A DNA stretch of 64,000 nucleotides from Prunella strophiata (lineage: Eukaryota; Chordata; Aves; Passeriformes; Prunellidae), in assembly GCA_036583965.1 (NCBI GenBank), contig JAZBQD010000028.1:992001-1056000 (forward strand), read 5' to 3'. Under the pieces are notes generated by a model, which did no database searches, was not told the origin of the DNA, and worked only from the letters and a program-made list of their open reading frames with translations. Positions 11,055 to 23,747 of this stretch are shown here, piece by piece. Each line of letters starts with the position of its first letter. Position 1 is the first letter of the stretch. The translations under genes and the position numbers were made by a program.

Positions 11055-14000
11055 AGCATTCATTGTAGCCTTGGCCTGCAGCAGCCTCCAGTGTGACCCT
11101 GGCATGTTTGGGTGCCAGCACTGGTGAAGGCAAAGCCTGTCCCTGGTGTGCAGAGCAGCTGTTTGCCGTAGAGTGACACTCCAGTGTCACCTGGAGCAGC
11201 ACATCCCATCAGCCCAAAGTGCAGGGACAGATTTACCCATCTTTGGCAAAAGCCAGGGAGCAGCAGTGGTGCTCAGCTGGGGTTTCTGCAGGCAGTGCCA
11301 CAGGTGCATGGGCAGGTGTGTTTGAGAGGTGAGAGTGAGTCAGTCAGCCCAGAAGGATTTATTTAAAAATTCTTTGCCCCAGACAAGATGTGCAGTACGG
11401 GACTCCTAAACTCTGCTGTAGAAGCGCTGCCAGGTACATCAGAGCAGGGTGTGGAAAACCCAGTGTTCAGAGTCCCACATGCTGCAGGGGCCAGCCCCTG
11501 TAGGAGCTGTCCCCGGCTGCAGGGAGAAACACAAAGCTGCTTTTGTTGAGTTCTCTGCATTATCATTCTAATTCAGCGTTTACACAGTGCAACAGCCTCA
11601 CTTCTATCAGATACTAATTAGGCTCTGTTCACATTTCTTCATCTTTTGAGGGAGGTTATCACCTGATCATTAACAACTTGAAATAATCAGTTTTTTAATA
11701 GAGTTCACATGGCCAAGCCCCTGTGGAACTGCATGACTGTTCCCCCAGCTGTTGTTGTGGGGGAAGGAGAGAAAACAGCAAAACAAAACCATGCTGTTTT
11801 TCAAGGCATATTTTATGGATAATTTAGCTGAGCATCATCAGTTCTTAGGTTTGAAAATTATTAAGCCACAAAGTGTAATGGCATATTCTTTGATAGAAAA
11901 GCTGACATGCTGTAACAGGATTTTGTTTTTCATACCTGAGTGTATTTCTTTTTAACATATATCTGTGATAATGGCAGTTTAAGATGTGACTAACATTAAA
12001 AGAGGTGAAGTATGCATCTCTCTAATACTTTATTCAGACTTTTTCTCTGAGGAATACTTAGCATAAGAGTCAAGATTTAAAGGTTAAATAAACATCTTTA
12101 ACTTAAATTATCAAAGAAAAAGACTAATATTTAACAATAGTGTTTTAAGAGGTTTTTTTTGCTCTATTATATGAAGGAATTAGCACAGGATGGTCTGGAA
12201 GTTTATAGATGCTATTTCATGAATTGACTTTTTTCACTGGGATGTAGAGATTTCTTTTCCTGTATTGTGGCTGCTCCAGGTATTTGCTCTGTTGTTAATG
12301 GTGCTTGAGAACAAAGGTGCTTGAGAGCTGATACTTGATCCTTTTTTTTTGCTGTTTTGAAACACCTGTGTAGTCCTCACCATAACTGAGTCACCGTAAC
12401 TGAAGACTGTACTTGACAAAAGGAATTCTAAATGTAGTTTAATGGCACAGGTAAGGATGTGCTTGAAGTTTCAGTTTCAATGATTGAGTGTTGGTGTCCA
12501 GTGTGTGGGGGCATAGAAAGGCTGGAAAGGATTTTCTGTGCTAAAGCTCAGCTTTAGCAGCTCTCTGCAGGGTGAGGTCTGGGTGGATCCCTGCAGCTGG
12601 CACAGGTTTGCCGAAGTGCTCTGCTCCACACTCTGGGGGTGAGCACACATGCAATAGGGATGCAGACCTGTGTGCAGTCAGGTATGTAAACATTTCCATA
12701 TGCCAAATGGGTACAGCCTGTCATCACCATCCAGTCTTGGCCTTCCTGCTGGATGGGTGTGCTCCCAGCTCCTGCTGGCATGTGGGATATCTGCAGAGAG
12801 GGCTGGGAGGCTGCTGCTGCCAGACACTGCTTCATGGTGTGTGACACAAGCTTATGGTGTGTGACAGGCTGAGGTCTGGCATTTCTTGCATGTACTGAAA
12901 GCCAAACTGCTGTGAAGTGGCAGGAGATGTGGATTATACACATCTCTGTGTGTGTGTGCAATGTGCACACCCAGGAGCCCCCTCAGGAAAGCCCTCCTGG
13001 CTCTGTGTGTCCTGCTTTGTCCCACATGCTGCTGCTCTGGAGGCTGTGGCAGGTGCCTGCCTGTTCCCCTGTCCCTGTTCCCCTGTCCCTGTGGAGAGGG
13101 ATCCAGGCAGGAGCTGGGCAGCACAATTCTGCTTTGGGTGGGTGGAGGGGGAAAAAAGGACAGTGCAAAAACATTTCCTTTGCTGTCATTACATTCCTCT
13201 CTGCAGCAGGAATTCATACCTGAGCTTCAGTGCCCTCAGTGCTCTGGATGAAAAAATAAACAGCTTTTCAGGTGAACTTTTCAGGTCTTGAAATGTCTAG
13301 ACACCATCTTTCTGAGTTTAGCCCTAACATTTTTAGATGTCTGGAAATGAGTAATTTTATTAGTCTTTCATCAAAAAAAGTTATTTCACAGCATAAAGAA
13401 GAATTAAGGCTGCAGTGAGTTACCCTTTCCTAGGAAAGCAGCAGTTGCTGCCAAAGCTTTCTCCAAAGGTGTTTGTGGAGGGTTTGGTCTTTCCAGAAGT
13501 TCTTCTGTGGGGGAATTTAGAAACCCTTCTTCAAAACATTCCATTACTGAGCACTGGCATTCCTGTGATAAGCTGTCATGCAGTCATTACCCATCTCCTG
13601 AACAATCTTCTGAGCAGGACAGGCTCCTTCTGGCATGGGTTTTGCTTTCTGCCCGTCCTGATTAGCCCAGACAAAAAAAAAATCAGCCTGTATCAGTTCC
13701 TGAGAAGTGCCCAACAGTTGTCACGTAATTGTGACCTGATTTTGCCATAGTGGGTGTAATTTCAGTTCCTGTGCTCTCTATGGTCTTTGAGCAGTCACTG
13801 CTGCTGATGTTGCAGTTGTCAGACAGAGCTGGGAGGCCTTGCTGCTGGCAACTGGGGTGTTGCCATTACTTCTCTCCCAGATGTGGGAGATCAGGCACAA
13901 AAAGCTGCTGCTGTAAGCAAGGGGACAGAGAAGGCTTGGAGGTTGTTCACTGGCATTTCTGCTTTCCATGCATTGCCCAAACAGGAGCATATTTCTTACT

Positions 14001-16490
14001 AATTGCAGTGACTTGGATCTAAGTCGTGTTTAGTGCTGCTGGTGTCACATCCTCAGCTGGGCTGCATGTTCAATTGCCAGGAAAACAATTATGGAAAGGA
14101 AACAATTCAACTAAATCCACAGCTCTCAGCCCTGTGCAGTTAACAGACATCAAATGAAATAATTTATACTTGGAAAAAGTTATAAAAAATGCATGAGGTT
14201 ACCTTCTTACTTAACAGCTCTGCTCAAACTTATTGCCCAGGCATTTTTCAGAGTGGGATTTGGTGTTGCTCCCTGGAAGTTCCTTGGATACTTGACCCTA
14301 GGTCAGTCTCTCCCACAGAAAACCCTCATGAAAGTACAAATGCCAGTGGAAAATCACAGAAATTTCCTTGGGCAGTTCTCCCTTGGGACTAATGATTCTC
14401 AGTCTTATGGAGGTGATTCAAGAGCCCACCCCAGTGATGTGATGAACATGTCCCCTTTTGGTCAGTTGGTTCAGAACTGCCTTTGCTCCTGTTGTGGGGT
14501 GTCCCAGACAGTAAAGCAGAAGGAATTATTGGCATATGCTGTCAAGCAGTGGGCATGCCTGAAGTGACACTAAATTCCAAGGAGATTTCCTCTATCAGAT
14601 TGAAAAGAGCTGTGGCATCCCTTGGGAAAAGATGTGAAAACACATATTCTCAAAATTGGGGTGGGGAACACTGTTGGGCAATGATGGGAAGACAAGGCTC
14701 CTATAAAACATCCTTGGTGGGAGAGAAAATCCCCAGCTTGCTTCCATTGGGATTTGTCATCTGTTCCTGAGAGGATTACCAGAAGTGCAATTCTCCTGAG
14801 ACACCAGCCTTCCCCAGTGCCTGGGCTGTGGGGCTGGTCAGAGACTTTCAGGGAAGGCCATCTCTGAGAGAGCTGAGTTTTCAAGAGGTTTAAAATCTAC
14901 CCGGGAGATGGGGCAAGAGGAAGATTACCAGCCAACGTTTGGTGGGAAGTGCCTCATTAATAATGAGCTTTAGGTGCAGAAGAACTAAGGAAGATATTTT
15001 TCCATTATCACAGGGGGGAAGCAATACCAGTTAAGGCAAGGCTTGCAGCAGAAACATTTACTGGAAGTGTTTACATGTTACTTAATACCTTGACATGCAT
15101 TATTCAACTTGTGTAATATCAGCTGGGGTGGAGCAGGGAGGAATGGCGTTGGCAGGAGAATATGTTTGCTCCCCATGGAATATTTTCCTGGTCGTAGCTA
15201 CCTTCTTTGGCCATGAGATACATTCCAGGAACAGAAAAAGTGTTCTTGAGCCACATTTTTATGAGCTGCTGGAATGTGCTCTCTTGTGAAGGTGACCTAA
15301 CCTTGTCCAGATGGCTGCTCCTTCTCTGAGCACTGCCACCCTGTCAGTCTTTCTCCAGGGACAGAACAGAACTGCAACAAAAGCCCCCCGATGAGCCCTC
15401 TCCAAGCAGGGGAGAGGGCACTGAAAGGGGTGCACTTCTCCTTCTGGAAATAAATCCCACTGCAGAGGGAGGCAGCAAGTGCACTCTCCTGAGCAAGCCA
15501 CTTAGGCTGCAGCTCTCCTGGGGTGCCTAAAGGACTTTCTGAACTGCAGCCAAGTGAGCTGTGCCTTTCTGCTGGGGAAAAGGCAAGGAGACTTCTGCTC
15601 TCATGAGCAGGGCTGCAGTCACACAGTGAAGGAGAGGAGAAGGAGAAATAAATTGGGGAGCGTGAAGTTCAGCAGGCATCTCTGCTTCCCTCATCCACAC
15701 AGACAGCAATTTCATGATTCACCTGCTGGATGATTTTGTTTTGCTGACAAAGCTGTGATAAACAAAGACTTGGCATCATTTGTATAGTTGTTTAATCTAA
15801 AGGCGTGTGAGTCATATAAATGAAACTTTTGACTTGTTGTGATAGACTGCCAGGCAGAGTGGGTGAAACACACAGTTTTTGATTTGGTTAATCAGTACCT
15901 GGAAACTTCGTAAAAAGTGATTCAGCACAAAGCCTGGAGTTTCCAAAAGAGTAAGGCAGGCTTAATTTCTAGTTTTGAAACAAATAATAATATACTTGTA
16001 CTCTTACAATGCAACAATTTTTATTTTTTTTTTTTTTTTGTGATGGCATTTTGCCAGACTTAGTTATTTTTACTTTTATAGACTAAAAATTAGGATGATG
16101 CATCTGTAGCTCGAAGAAACTGTCTAAAATATAATTCCTAGAAATAATATGAGTCTTTCTGATTCAGGATGACTGGATTGTCTATCAACAAAAGGCTAGG
16201 AAAATGTACTTTAAAAAATGTACTGGCATTTTAGGAGTATTCCAGGGAATCTCTGCTGCACTGGTTGTGCAGTGCCTGTTAATAACTCTGCTCTGAAATG
16301 TGCTTTTTTCCAAGGATGGGACTCATGGCTCTGTATTATCAGAGTTTAGTAGAACTCTGAGATGAAATTATTTCTGTCTGCTGCAGCAGGGAACTGAACA
16401 TTCTTGCTTCTCAGCAATTTCAGTGTGTGCTTGTGATTCTGTATGCACTGATTTAGTGTAGGACAGTTTTATAAAAAAATAAACATTGAA
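11055..16490. other. Non-coding sequence
   Basis: The sequence is mixed in composition, with a TG-rich patch near 12,945 and a 16-base T run at 16,024-16,039. No gene was supported, although several chance open frames of 60-140 codons occur near 12.6-14.9 kb. Confidence 0.6.
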
Positions 16491-16550
16491 ATTAGTTGTA
16501 CATGAAACATCATGTACAACATTAGTTGCACTTGAAACATCATTAATAAG
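16491..16550 (+). repeat. Imperfect 30-bp tandem repeat with internal hairpin
   Basis: Two 30-base units share their first 23 bases with two mismatches. The first unit holds a perfect inverted repeat, GTTGTACATG and CATGTACAAC, around a 6-base loop (16,495-16,520). Confidence 0.9.
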
Positions 16551-19227
16551 ACATCTGTAAATGCCTTTTGAAAGCCTATCTGCTATATATATGTATTTTT
16601 TGTAGTCCTTTTAAAAATAGAAACTCATCAGTAGTATTAAAATTGCAACACAGTCACCAGAGGGAAGAAGTTAGAATCTGAGATTTAAGATAGAGATTCA
16701 AAAGAATAGTCCAGTTGCAGTTAGAACTGGTATTTTTGAAGAATGATGATGCATGTAGTATTTGCCATTTTTCTAGTGCTTACAGATTTTTTAAATTTCA
16801 CAACAGCTTTTTTAGTTTGCCCTGCTATGTAGGTATAGTGGTGATAAGCAATGAAATTATTGTTTTGATCATGTTTTCCACGGGCTAGTGAAATATTAGT
16901 GCAGTACCTGTGTCCTGTGGTAGCAGCAATATATCACATTTGCTTTTATCCCTTTCCTTGGTTTGCACATCACAGTGTAATCATGCAAGGTGGGTTGGAG
17001 CAAGTCTTTCCTGGTTTGCAAAGTTACATAGCCAAATTCTGAGGTGATTCCCACTGTGCCCTTCAGGTCAGTAGATGTGTTTGACCCAAGGGATAACTAC
17101 ATCAATGTACTTGGAGGGACAGGCTCTGTTTCCTCTCTTGTGGCAGTTCTGCCAAAACAAAGTCTTGCAAACCGTGACTTACACCATTGTGGCTGGACAA
17201 TGATGTCCTCTAAGAAAACTTGACAAAACATCAGTTGAAAGTCTCCTCAAGGTGAAATTCCGCAATAATACAGTGTTTCATATCCACAGTCATTAAAATG
17301 TGTGACAGCCTCAATAGCGTTCCTCATCATTGCTGGTTTTCACAGTTGTCACATCTGCTCTGTTATCAGAATTGCCTTGACAAAAAGGCCAGCTAGAAAA
17401 TAAATATGCAAAGAGGCTGAGAGAGAGATGGATTTCCTGTAATGAATCTCTTTCTAGTCTTTGCCTCTGGCTGAGAATAGTAATGTGCCATTAACCCAAG
17501 AGATGTAAAACATGCTGTGCTGTGCTTGGAAGGATGTCAGAAACTCCTCCTGTAAGGATGAGAAGATATTTTATTGCTATTCCAATTGTTGGTTAGCCTA
17601 ATCATAGTAAGCATTTTAGAAAAAGGGAACTCCTTGTGAAGGCTGATGTTTGATTTTGGTAATTAGCAGATTGCAAAGAGGGGCTGGTAACACAGATGTG
17701 ATTGAGGCAGGAGGAGCAGCTGTTACACTTAAGTGCTGTCTCACACATTACAACCTGCTGGACATTGAAGCCTATTTTTAGTAAAAGAATAAATAAGCTG
17801 GCTGTGCCCTACTTTTTGTCAAAATGTGTCATGGGATCTTTGTATTTGATTAGAAAAGTCGGTAGAAATAACACAAGGGAACTCATTGCCTCATCTAAAA
17901 ACCTGCCATTTCTAACAATCCAGTTATGCTAATAAAATGTTAATATTGGTTATGAGTTCAGGCCCACAAAGTGGGCAGAGGAAATGATAGCTGGTGGAAA
18001 ACTTGTCTGTGTGGGCTGTGAGGTTACATGTGGACAGAAGTCCTGCTCTAGTAGGCATTGGCCTTTTGGATGAAAGAATTTGTTTTGTATTGATGGAACT
18101 ATTTTTACAAAGTCTGTATTAGGAAACTGGAAAAATGAAAGACTATGTAGAGTTATTTGTGTATAAAGGGAGAATGTAGCAGGAAAGTCAGTTGGCCACT
18201 TCAGGATGCTGTTGATTGTTGTAAAATTACTCTTCTTAATTCTGAGTAGGTTTTCTAATCTTCACTTGCTGATACAGATGGAGGTCCACATACCTCATAG
18301 AAAAGCTGTCTTGTAAAGTGTGACCATACCCAGAAACCAGAACAGATGCAAAAAGATATACATTGGTGATGGTATGGAATTAGTGACAATAAGTATTTTC
18401 AGTCAGTTTGTCTACAGATTAGTGCTATTAAAAATTTGCTGCTTTATTACAATAGAATTTGTATTTACTGATCAAAATGCCACCCTATAAAAGTGCCTGC
18501 CTAGGAGCTCCTGCCCGTGGGGTTTCTGTGCTTTGGAAGCAGTAGGACCATGTGCCTGTGGCTGTGGGTTTCCATGGTGGGTGGGGGGTCAGGGCAGAGG
18601 GACTCTGCAGTTCCCCAGCCAGGGCCCAGGTTTGGGGAATCCCAGGGGAGCTCTGTGGGATCACCAGCACAGCCAGTGCTCCAGGAGAGCCTTGGTGGGG
18701 TCAGACCTCCCTCCAGCTCAGACCTGCTGCTGCTCACCAGCTCACACAGCTTGTCTGAGCAGGGAGAAGCAGAGAGAGCTGAGCCCAGCAGCTCACAGCA
18801 GGGCTGTGTCTGCCCTGGTGGGTGCATCAGCTGACTGCTGGTGATTCTGGTGTGGCACAGCAGCCTGGGACCTCAGGGAGGTTGAGGAAGAGGCCCTGTA
18901 TTTAAAGTGGCTCTGTGTCGTTTAAGTTAGGCTTAGAATTTTAAAATGAGAGGCCTCAGACATGGAATTCAGCAGGGGGAACAGAACAGTGAAAGGCCAG
19001 GATGGTGCCTGGGCTGCTGCAGCTGGCAGAGGGGTTTGCCTCCCTGGTTCCTGTACACTCTAGGTTCTCAGAGAACTCTTCTACTGAATTTTACTTGTGT
19101 TGAAAACTTGGTTTAGCAAAGCACTGTTAAAAGCTGCTTGTTCTGGCTGCAGCCTGTTGCTCCATCAGCCAAAGCCAGCGTCCCTTTTGTCTGACGTGTG
19201 CTTTGCAGTCCGGTACTGCTCGGGCCG
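16551..19227. other. Non-coding sequence
   Basis: The sequence is AT-rich up to about 18,480, then moderately GC-rich to 18,850. Nothing is recognised. Confidence 0.6.
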
Positions 19228-19892
19228 GCTGCTGTTCCTGCTGCTGCTGTTCCTGCTGTTCTGCTGCTGCTGCTGCCTGTTCCTACTGCCTAGCTGCCTG
19301 CCTTGCTGTTCCTACTGCTGCTGCTGCTGCTGTTCCTTGTTCTGCTGCTGTTCCTGCGGCTGTTCCCTTGCTCCTGCTGTTCCTGGCTGCTGCTGCTGCT
19401 GCTGCTGCTGTTCCTGCTGCTGCTGCTGCTGTTCTGCTGCTGCTCCTGCTGTTCCTGCTCCTGCTGCTGCTGCTGTTCCTGCTGCTGCTCCTGCTGCTGC
19501 TGCTGCTGCTCCTGCTGTTCCTGCTGCTGCTGCAGCTGCTGCTGCTGTTCTGCTGCTGCTGTTCCTGCTCCTGCTGCTGTTCCTGCTCCTGCTGCTGCTG
19601 CTGCTGCTGTTCCTGCTGCTCCTGCTGCTGCTGTTCCTGCTGCTGCTGCTGCTTCTGCTGTTCCTGCTGCTGCTGTTCCTGCTGCTGCTGCTGTTCCTGC
19701 TGCTGCTGCTGCTGTTCCTGCTGCTGCTGTTCCTGCTGCTCCTGCTGCTGCTGTTCCTGCTCCTGCTGCTGCTGCTCCTGCTGCTGTTCCTGCTGCTGCT
19801 GCTGCTGTTCCTGCTGCTGCTGCTGCTGCTGCTGCTGTTCCTGCTGCTGCTGCTGCTGTTCCTGCTGCTCCTGCTCCTGCTGTTCCTGCTGC
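19228..19892 (+). repeat. Long CTG / TTCCTG composite repeat
   Basis: About 665 bases are built of CTG triplets punctuated by TTCCTG and CTCCTG units, with mixed higher-order units of 9-21 bases. All six frames stay open for long distances, giving poly-Leu, poly-Ala and poly-Cys mixtures on + and Gln, Ser or Ala-Gly runs on -. This is a repeat, not a gene: the open frames end soon after the repeat, and no splice-compatible unique coding flank is seen. Confidence 0.97.
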
Positions 19893-20721
19893 CCCCCTCC
19901 ACCGGGACAGCTGAGACACCAAGGGCAGCTTTTACAGGCACCCAGGCTGGGCACAACACTGCCCGAGCACCTCTGGGGGAGTGTCCTGCTCACAGCATCG
20001 AGGTGGCGTGTCACACCCCGTCCCTCACCGTGCCACTAGCACTTCTCCATGCACCCCGAGAGGCCCTAGTGGCAGTGGCCACCTTGGATTTCACAGGCTG
20101 GGCTGTCTAACAGCTGCAGAGATGGGGGAGGTCCAGGAGGCCAACTTTCATTTATCAGCTGCACTGGTACAGGACCATGCTACCCATACACCTTATCCTC
20201 TCTGTGATATCGTTTATGTGTGTTGCAGTACTTTCACCTAGGGCATGAAATCACATATTGGGAATCTCTCAGTGTTTTCCCTACAGGAGATTAAATATAG
20301 GCTTTGACAGTTAAACCTGATTCTTGGGATTTATTGTACTAAACACGTGGCTTGAAATGCCAGTAAAAGCCAGTATTATTCACTTGTTTATTAACACTTC
20401 TTAAATTTCAGTGACTAATGACCAAACAATATCAACCTGCTACTTTAGGGAATAGGGGACATATTTTTTCTAGTCTAGATGAAGAAGGGCCTTCAAAGGG
20501 GAGATGAAAGTTTTGTTAACAGATAAGCTATTTTTTGAATGCTACAAAGCAAACTGGCTTTCCTCTGGTGACTGCTGAGGAGAGTGACATGTTATTTGTA
20601 GTACACAAGATGTTCTAAAGCCTTTTATTTGCACAGCAGTAGGCAGCAAGCTGGCAAAGGGATGACCATGCAGTGCAGTGACCATTATTCTCTCTACTAT
20701 TGCTCACACAGTTTTGAATAT

Positions 20722-20724
<3 letters not shown>

Positions 20725-20758
<34 letters not shown>
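20725..20758 (+). repeat. Poly-T tract, 34 bases
   Basis: This uninterrupted T run is the longest homopolymer in the window. The sequence before it does not resemble a retrotransposed transcript on the minus strand. Confidence 0.97.
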
Positions 20759-20762
<4 letters not shown>

Positions 20763-20986
20763 AAAGAATTAGTGATGAGAGGTTCTTGTATCATTCTGTA
20801 TTCACCACAAAACATTCCTGTGCTCTAACTGCCCAAAGCTCATTTGGTTTGTAGATGTTGCCATTGTATCACAGTATCGGACAGTAGCAAGCTGCTAAAA
20901 GGGTTTAAATTTTCTAATGAATTCCTTCTAAGCATCTCCTGCCCAGTATTTTGCTGTGTTCTGGATCACTGTCCTTTAGATTTAAT

Positions 20987-20989
<3 letters not shown>

Positions 20990-21017
<28 letters not shown>
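20990..21017 (+). repeat. Poly-T tract, 28 bases
   Basis: This uninterrupted T run is followed by CCC. Its flanks are unrelated to those of the T34 run 230 bases upstream. Confidence 0.97.
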
Positions 21018-22310
21018 CCCAGAATGGCTTTTTCTGCATCAGGCCAAACATCCTTAGCATGGCATTTCCACTTGCCTTTTTTAAATGTCTGGGTCTGCTT
21101 CCACAGTGATGTTTGCAAATACAGAGACAACTTAGTTCCTTTCTTCTGATCACTGCAGTGACACAGTGTAAACCCAAAAAACTGAAAATGACACATTTTC
21201 AAGCAACCAAGAATGTGCCCTAGGTGTACAGCTGTTTCACATGCAAAGACATGACTCAGATCCAGCCTTTTCAGACAAAGCCCTTTCATTATACTGAGAA
21301 CACATGTAACAATAGCCTGGGGGGCAGAATAATAGAACATTTGTTGTTTTGTGAAGGGGGGTGGGAAGGCAATCTAAAGATAAGGAAATTGAAAATTAAA
21401 ATTATATTTGAAGTCTGGTGGATTTTTTTTTTTGCATGCCACATAGGATATAAAAATGTTTCTTTAAGATGTTTCAAGGCAAGTTCCTTATCCGTGTTGC
21501 ACACACTGTCTGTAACAACTCCATGTGTGAAGAACATGAATATCATTCAAGCTGATCAACTAGAATCTGAATTATCTTAATAACTACTGATTGACATCTC
21601 TTTATTCCCCCTGCTAAATACTGATACTGTATTTGGAGGCATAAAACAGAAAATGGAAAGGAAATTTGAAATCAGGGATTACAACCCTGGCGAAAAACTT
21701 GGTGTGGTTAGGTTTCACTGAAGTCTATTCACAGAAATTGTCTGTACAAGACAGTTTTAAAGTGCCTGGGCCTTTTTCTACTTCAAGACATCATTATTCA
21801 GTTGAAAAAGATAGCAGTACAGTAAACAGATTTTTAAGGCTCTGGATTGTAGCCCTCTGCTCAGTCCAGTAAGTCATTCACATCATACTTGGCTTATGCT
21901 TTGCAAAGACTGCACTGGATCTTGTAGAACAACCACCTAATGTTGCAAGATCCAGAGTAAATAGCTCTTTTTAAAGAAATATTATCAAGCCTTTCCAGTC
22001 ACAAACCCATTTGTCATCAATGAGGCCAACTACTGAGCCAAGGTTTCAGTGTTTAAGCCAAGACTATCTGGAATATTTAATGTCAAAACCACAAGTATCA
22101 GAATGATTTGAAAAACTGCAGATCTGGGACTTTTTACACTACTGGATTTCATTAATACCTTCTTTCTTCAGAAATATATTTCAGTTGCAATGTAAACTTT
22201 AAACAGAAGAGACAAGTGGCGCAACATTCTGAACTAAACTTTGTTATGTAGAACACAGTCCATTTGTATGAGTGGCACATTTCCCTGATAAACCAGTTTC
22301 ATTTGAACTC

Positions 22311-22336
22311 TTTTTTTTTTTTTTTTTTTTTTTTTT
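22311..22336 (+). repeat. Poly-T tract, 26 bases
   Basis: The T run is followed by CAGG, so it looks like a polypyrimidine tract plus acceptor (T26-CAG|G). No exon with coding character follows; an untranslated exon cannot be excluded. Confidence 0.97.
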
Positions 22337-23149
22337 CAGGAAGAAGGGAAGTCAAGGGAAGTTACTACACTCTGTGGTGTGAAGTAGCAGCATGATGTTC
22401 AGGAGCAATGCCTCTGGTACTGAGCAGACTTAAGGAACTGGTTAAAAGCAGGAAGGGGAGCTGTTAATTGACACAGGACAGACAGGCTGTGAAGGCAACT
22501 GACACAAGGTAGGCAAGATTTCTCATTAACTTCTGCCCTTCCACTGAGATTTGCCTAGAGGTAGCATTGCATGATCACCATTCATGCAAAAATCCCATTT
22601 GCTGAAGTAATCGGGGAGATCATTGTCCTTCCCAGAGATTTCTAGTTAATCAATGTTGTGGTTGGTTGGGTGGTTTGTAAAAAACAACAAAACATTTCCT
22701 AGATGTTTTTCTAATCCAAATTTAATGGATTTTTAGTGCCTTGAGAATTGGCAAGTGAAGTTGAGGAAGTAAATCCATCCATTTTCAAAACTGGAATAAC
22801 TGGAAAAATGAACAGACTAAAATAGACAAGCTTAATGATACAGCATGATTATTAGCATAAGGATGTTAAAATATGCATAATATGATCATACTCTTTGTGG
22901 ACAAGGATGTGCTACGCCTCGCCCTGTGTTCATTGAAGGCGGCAGGAATGTTGCTGCTGATTTCAGTGGGTGGGGACGGGCCCGCTGCATGCAAAAGTTG
23001 TTTCATTACCGGTTATATTCTACCTTGCCTTCCTTTCACTGCTTCTTTCAAGCCGTAGAAAAGCCCCTTTTCTAGGTACTAGTTCCCATGCAATTATTCC
23101 TGACCGCTCAGCACCAAGACTCTTGAAATGAGGACGTGTCGGGGAATTC

Positions 23150-23163
23150 ATTGGCAAGCCAAT
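23150..23163. promoter_or_regulatory. Palindromic CCAAT element (ATTGGC AA GCCAAT)
   Basis: Two inverted CCAAT cores, separated by two bases, sit just upstream of the CpG island. This resembles an NF-Y site, or the TTGGCN5GCCAA-type NFI site with a shorter spacer (two bases instead of five). Function is inferred from position and sequence only. Confidence 0.45.
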
Positions 23164-23525
23164 AGGCTGCTAGAATGAGTCCTTCCCTGCTGATTTCCAG
23201 AAGGCGCTTCGGGAAAGGTGCTCTAGGATGAGCCTCTCCAGCGTGTCCAGCACGGCAGCCCCTGCTCGCAGACCGACCTGGGGGCGCGGTGCCGGCTTCG
23301 GGGGCGCAGCGAGTGCGCGCCGCGCGCGGGGAGCGCCGCACCGGGGCAAGCGGAGCTGCGGGCCGGCGGAGCGCTGCGGAGCGCCAGGGGCGGCTCGCCA
23401 GGGGCCCCCGCAGCCCGGCCGGCGGCGGGGCGGGGAAAGGCGACCCCGGCCCCCCCGCCGCCAGCCCGCAGCGCCGGCCGGAGGCGCGGCCAGCTCCGGC
23501 CCTCCGGGGAAGGGGAGCGGCCGCA

Positions 23526-23550
23526 GGGGCGGGACGCGCCGCGCCATTGG
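23526..23550. promoter_or_regulatory. Sp1 box followed by inverted CCAAT box
   Basis: GGGGCGGG at 23526-23533 is followed by CCATTGG, with ATTGG at 23546-23550. A close Sp1/NF-Y pair is usual within 100 bases upstream of TATA-less start sites. If used, transcription would begin near 23,580-23,650. Confidence 0.45.
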
Positions 23551-23559
23551 CCACCAGCC

Positions 23560-23747
23560 GCGGTTCGATAGCGAAAGCCCGGCCCGGGTTGGCGGCGGCG
23601 GCCCGAGGGCGAAGCCATCGCCTTGGTTACCCCCGGCGGAGCGCAGCGCCGGGGCCGGTGGCGGCCGAGGGAGCGCTCCCCGCTGGCTCCAGCGCCGCCG
23701 CGCTGGCTGGGGCGGCGCGGACACGGCGGCGGCCTCTGCCCGGGCAG
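23560..23747 (+). other. Candidate non-coding first exon of PIK3CB
   Basis: The stretch lies downstream of the Sp1/CCAAT pair and ends in a good donor, GGGCAG|GTGGGT, at 23747/23748. Splicing from here to the acceptor at 55243 would give a 31.5-kb first intron. The 5' end is a guess. The same donor motif is repeated in the minisatellite just downstream, so the true exon end is uncertain. Confidence 0.25.

Larger units (their letters stand above)
19893..23149. other. Non-coding sequence with three long poly-T tracts
   Basis: There is no gene or mobile element. Three poly-T runs are listed separately. The sequence becomes GC-rich at the right end, where the CpG island begins. Confidence 0.6.

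Noticed and set aside
12552..14884. Cluster of 90-140-codon frames on both strands
   Set aside because: They overlap each other in different frames, have no recognisable motifs and lack convincing splice sites. The number is what chance gives in 64 kb.
19097..20110. 337-codon frame through the CTG repeat and companion frames on both strands
   Set aside because: The products are Leu, Ala, Cys, Gln or Ser homopolymers dictated by the repeat, and every frame is open.
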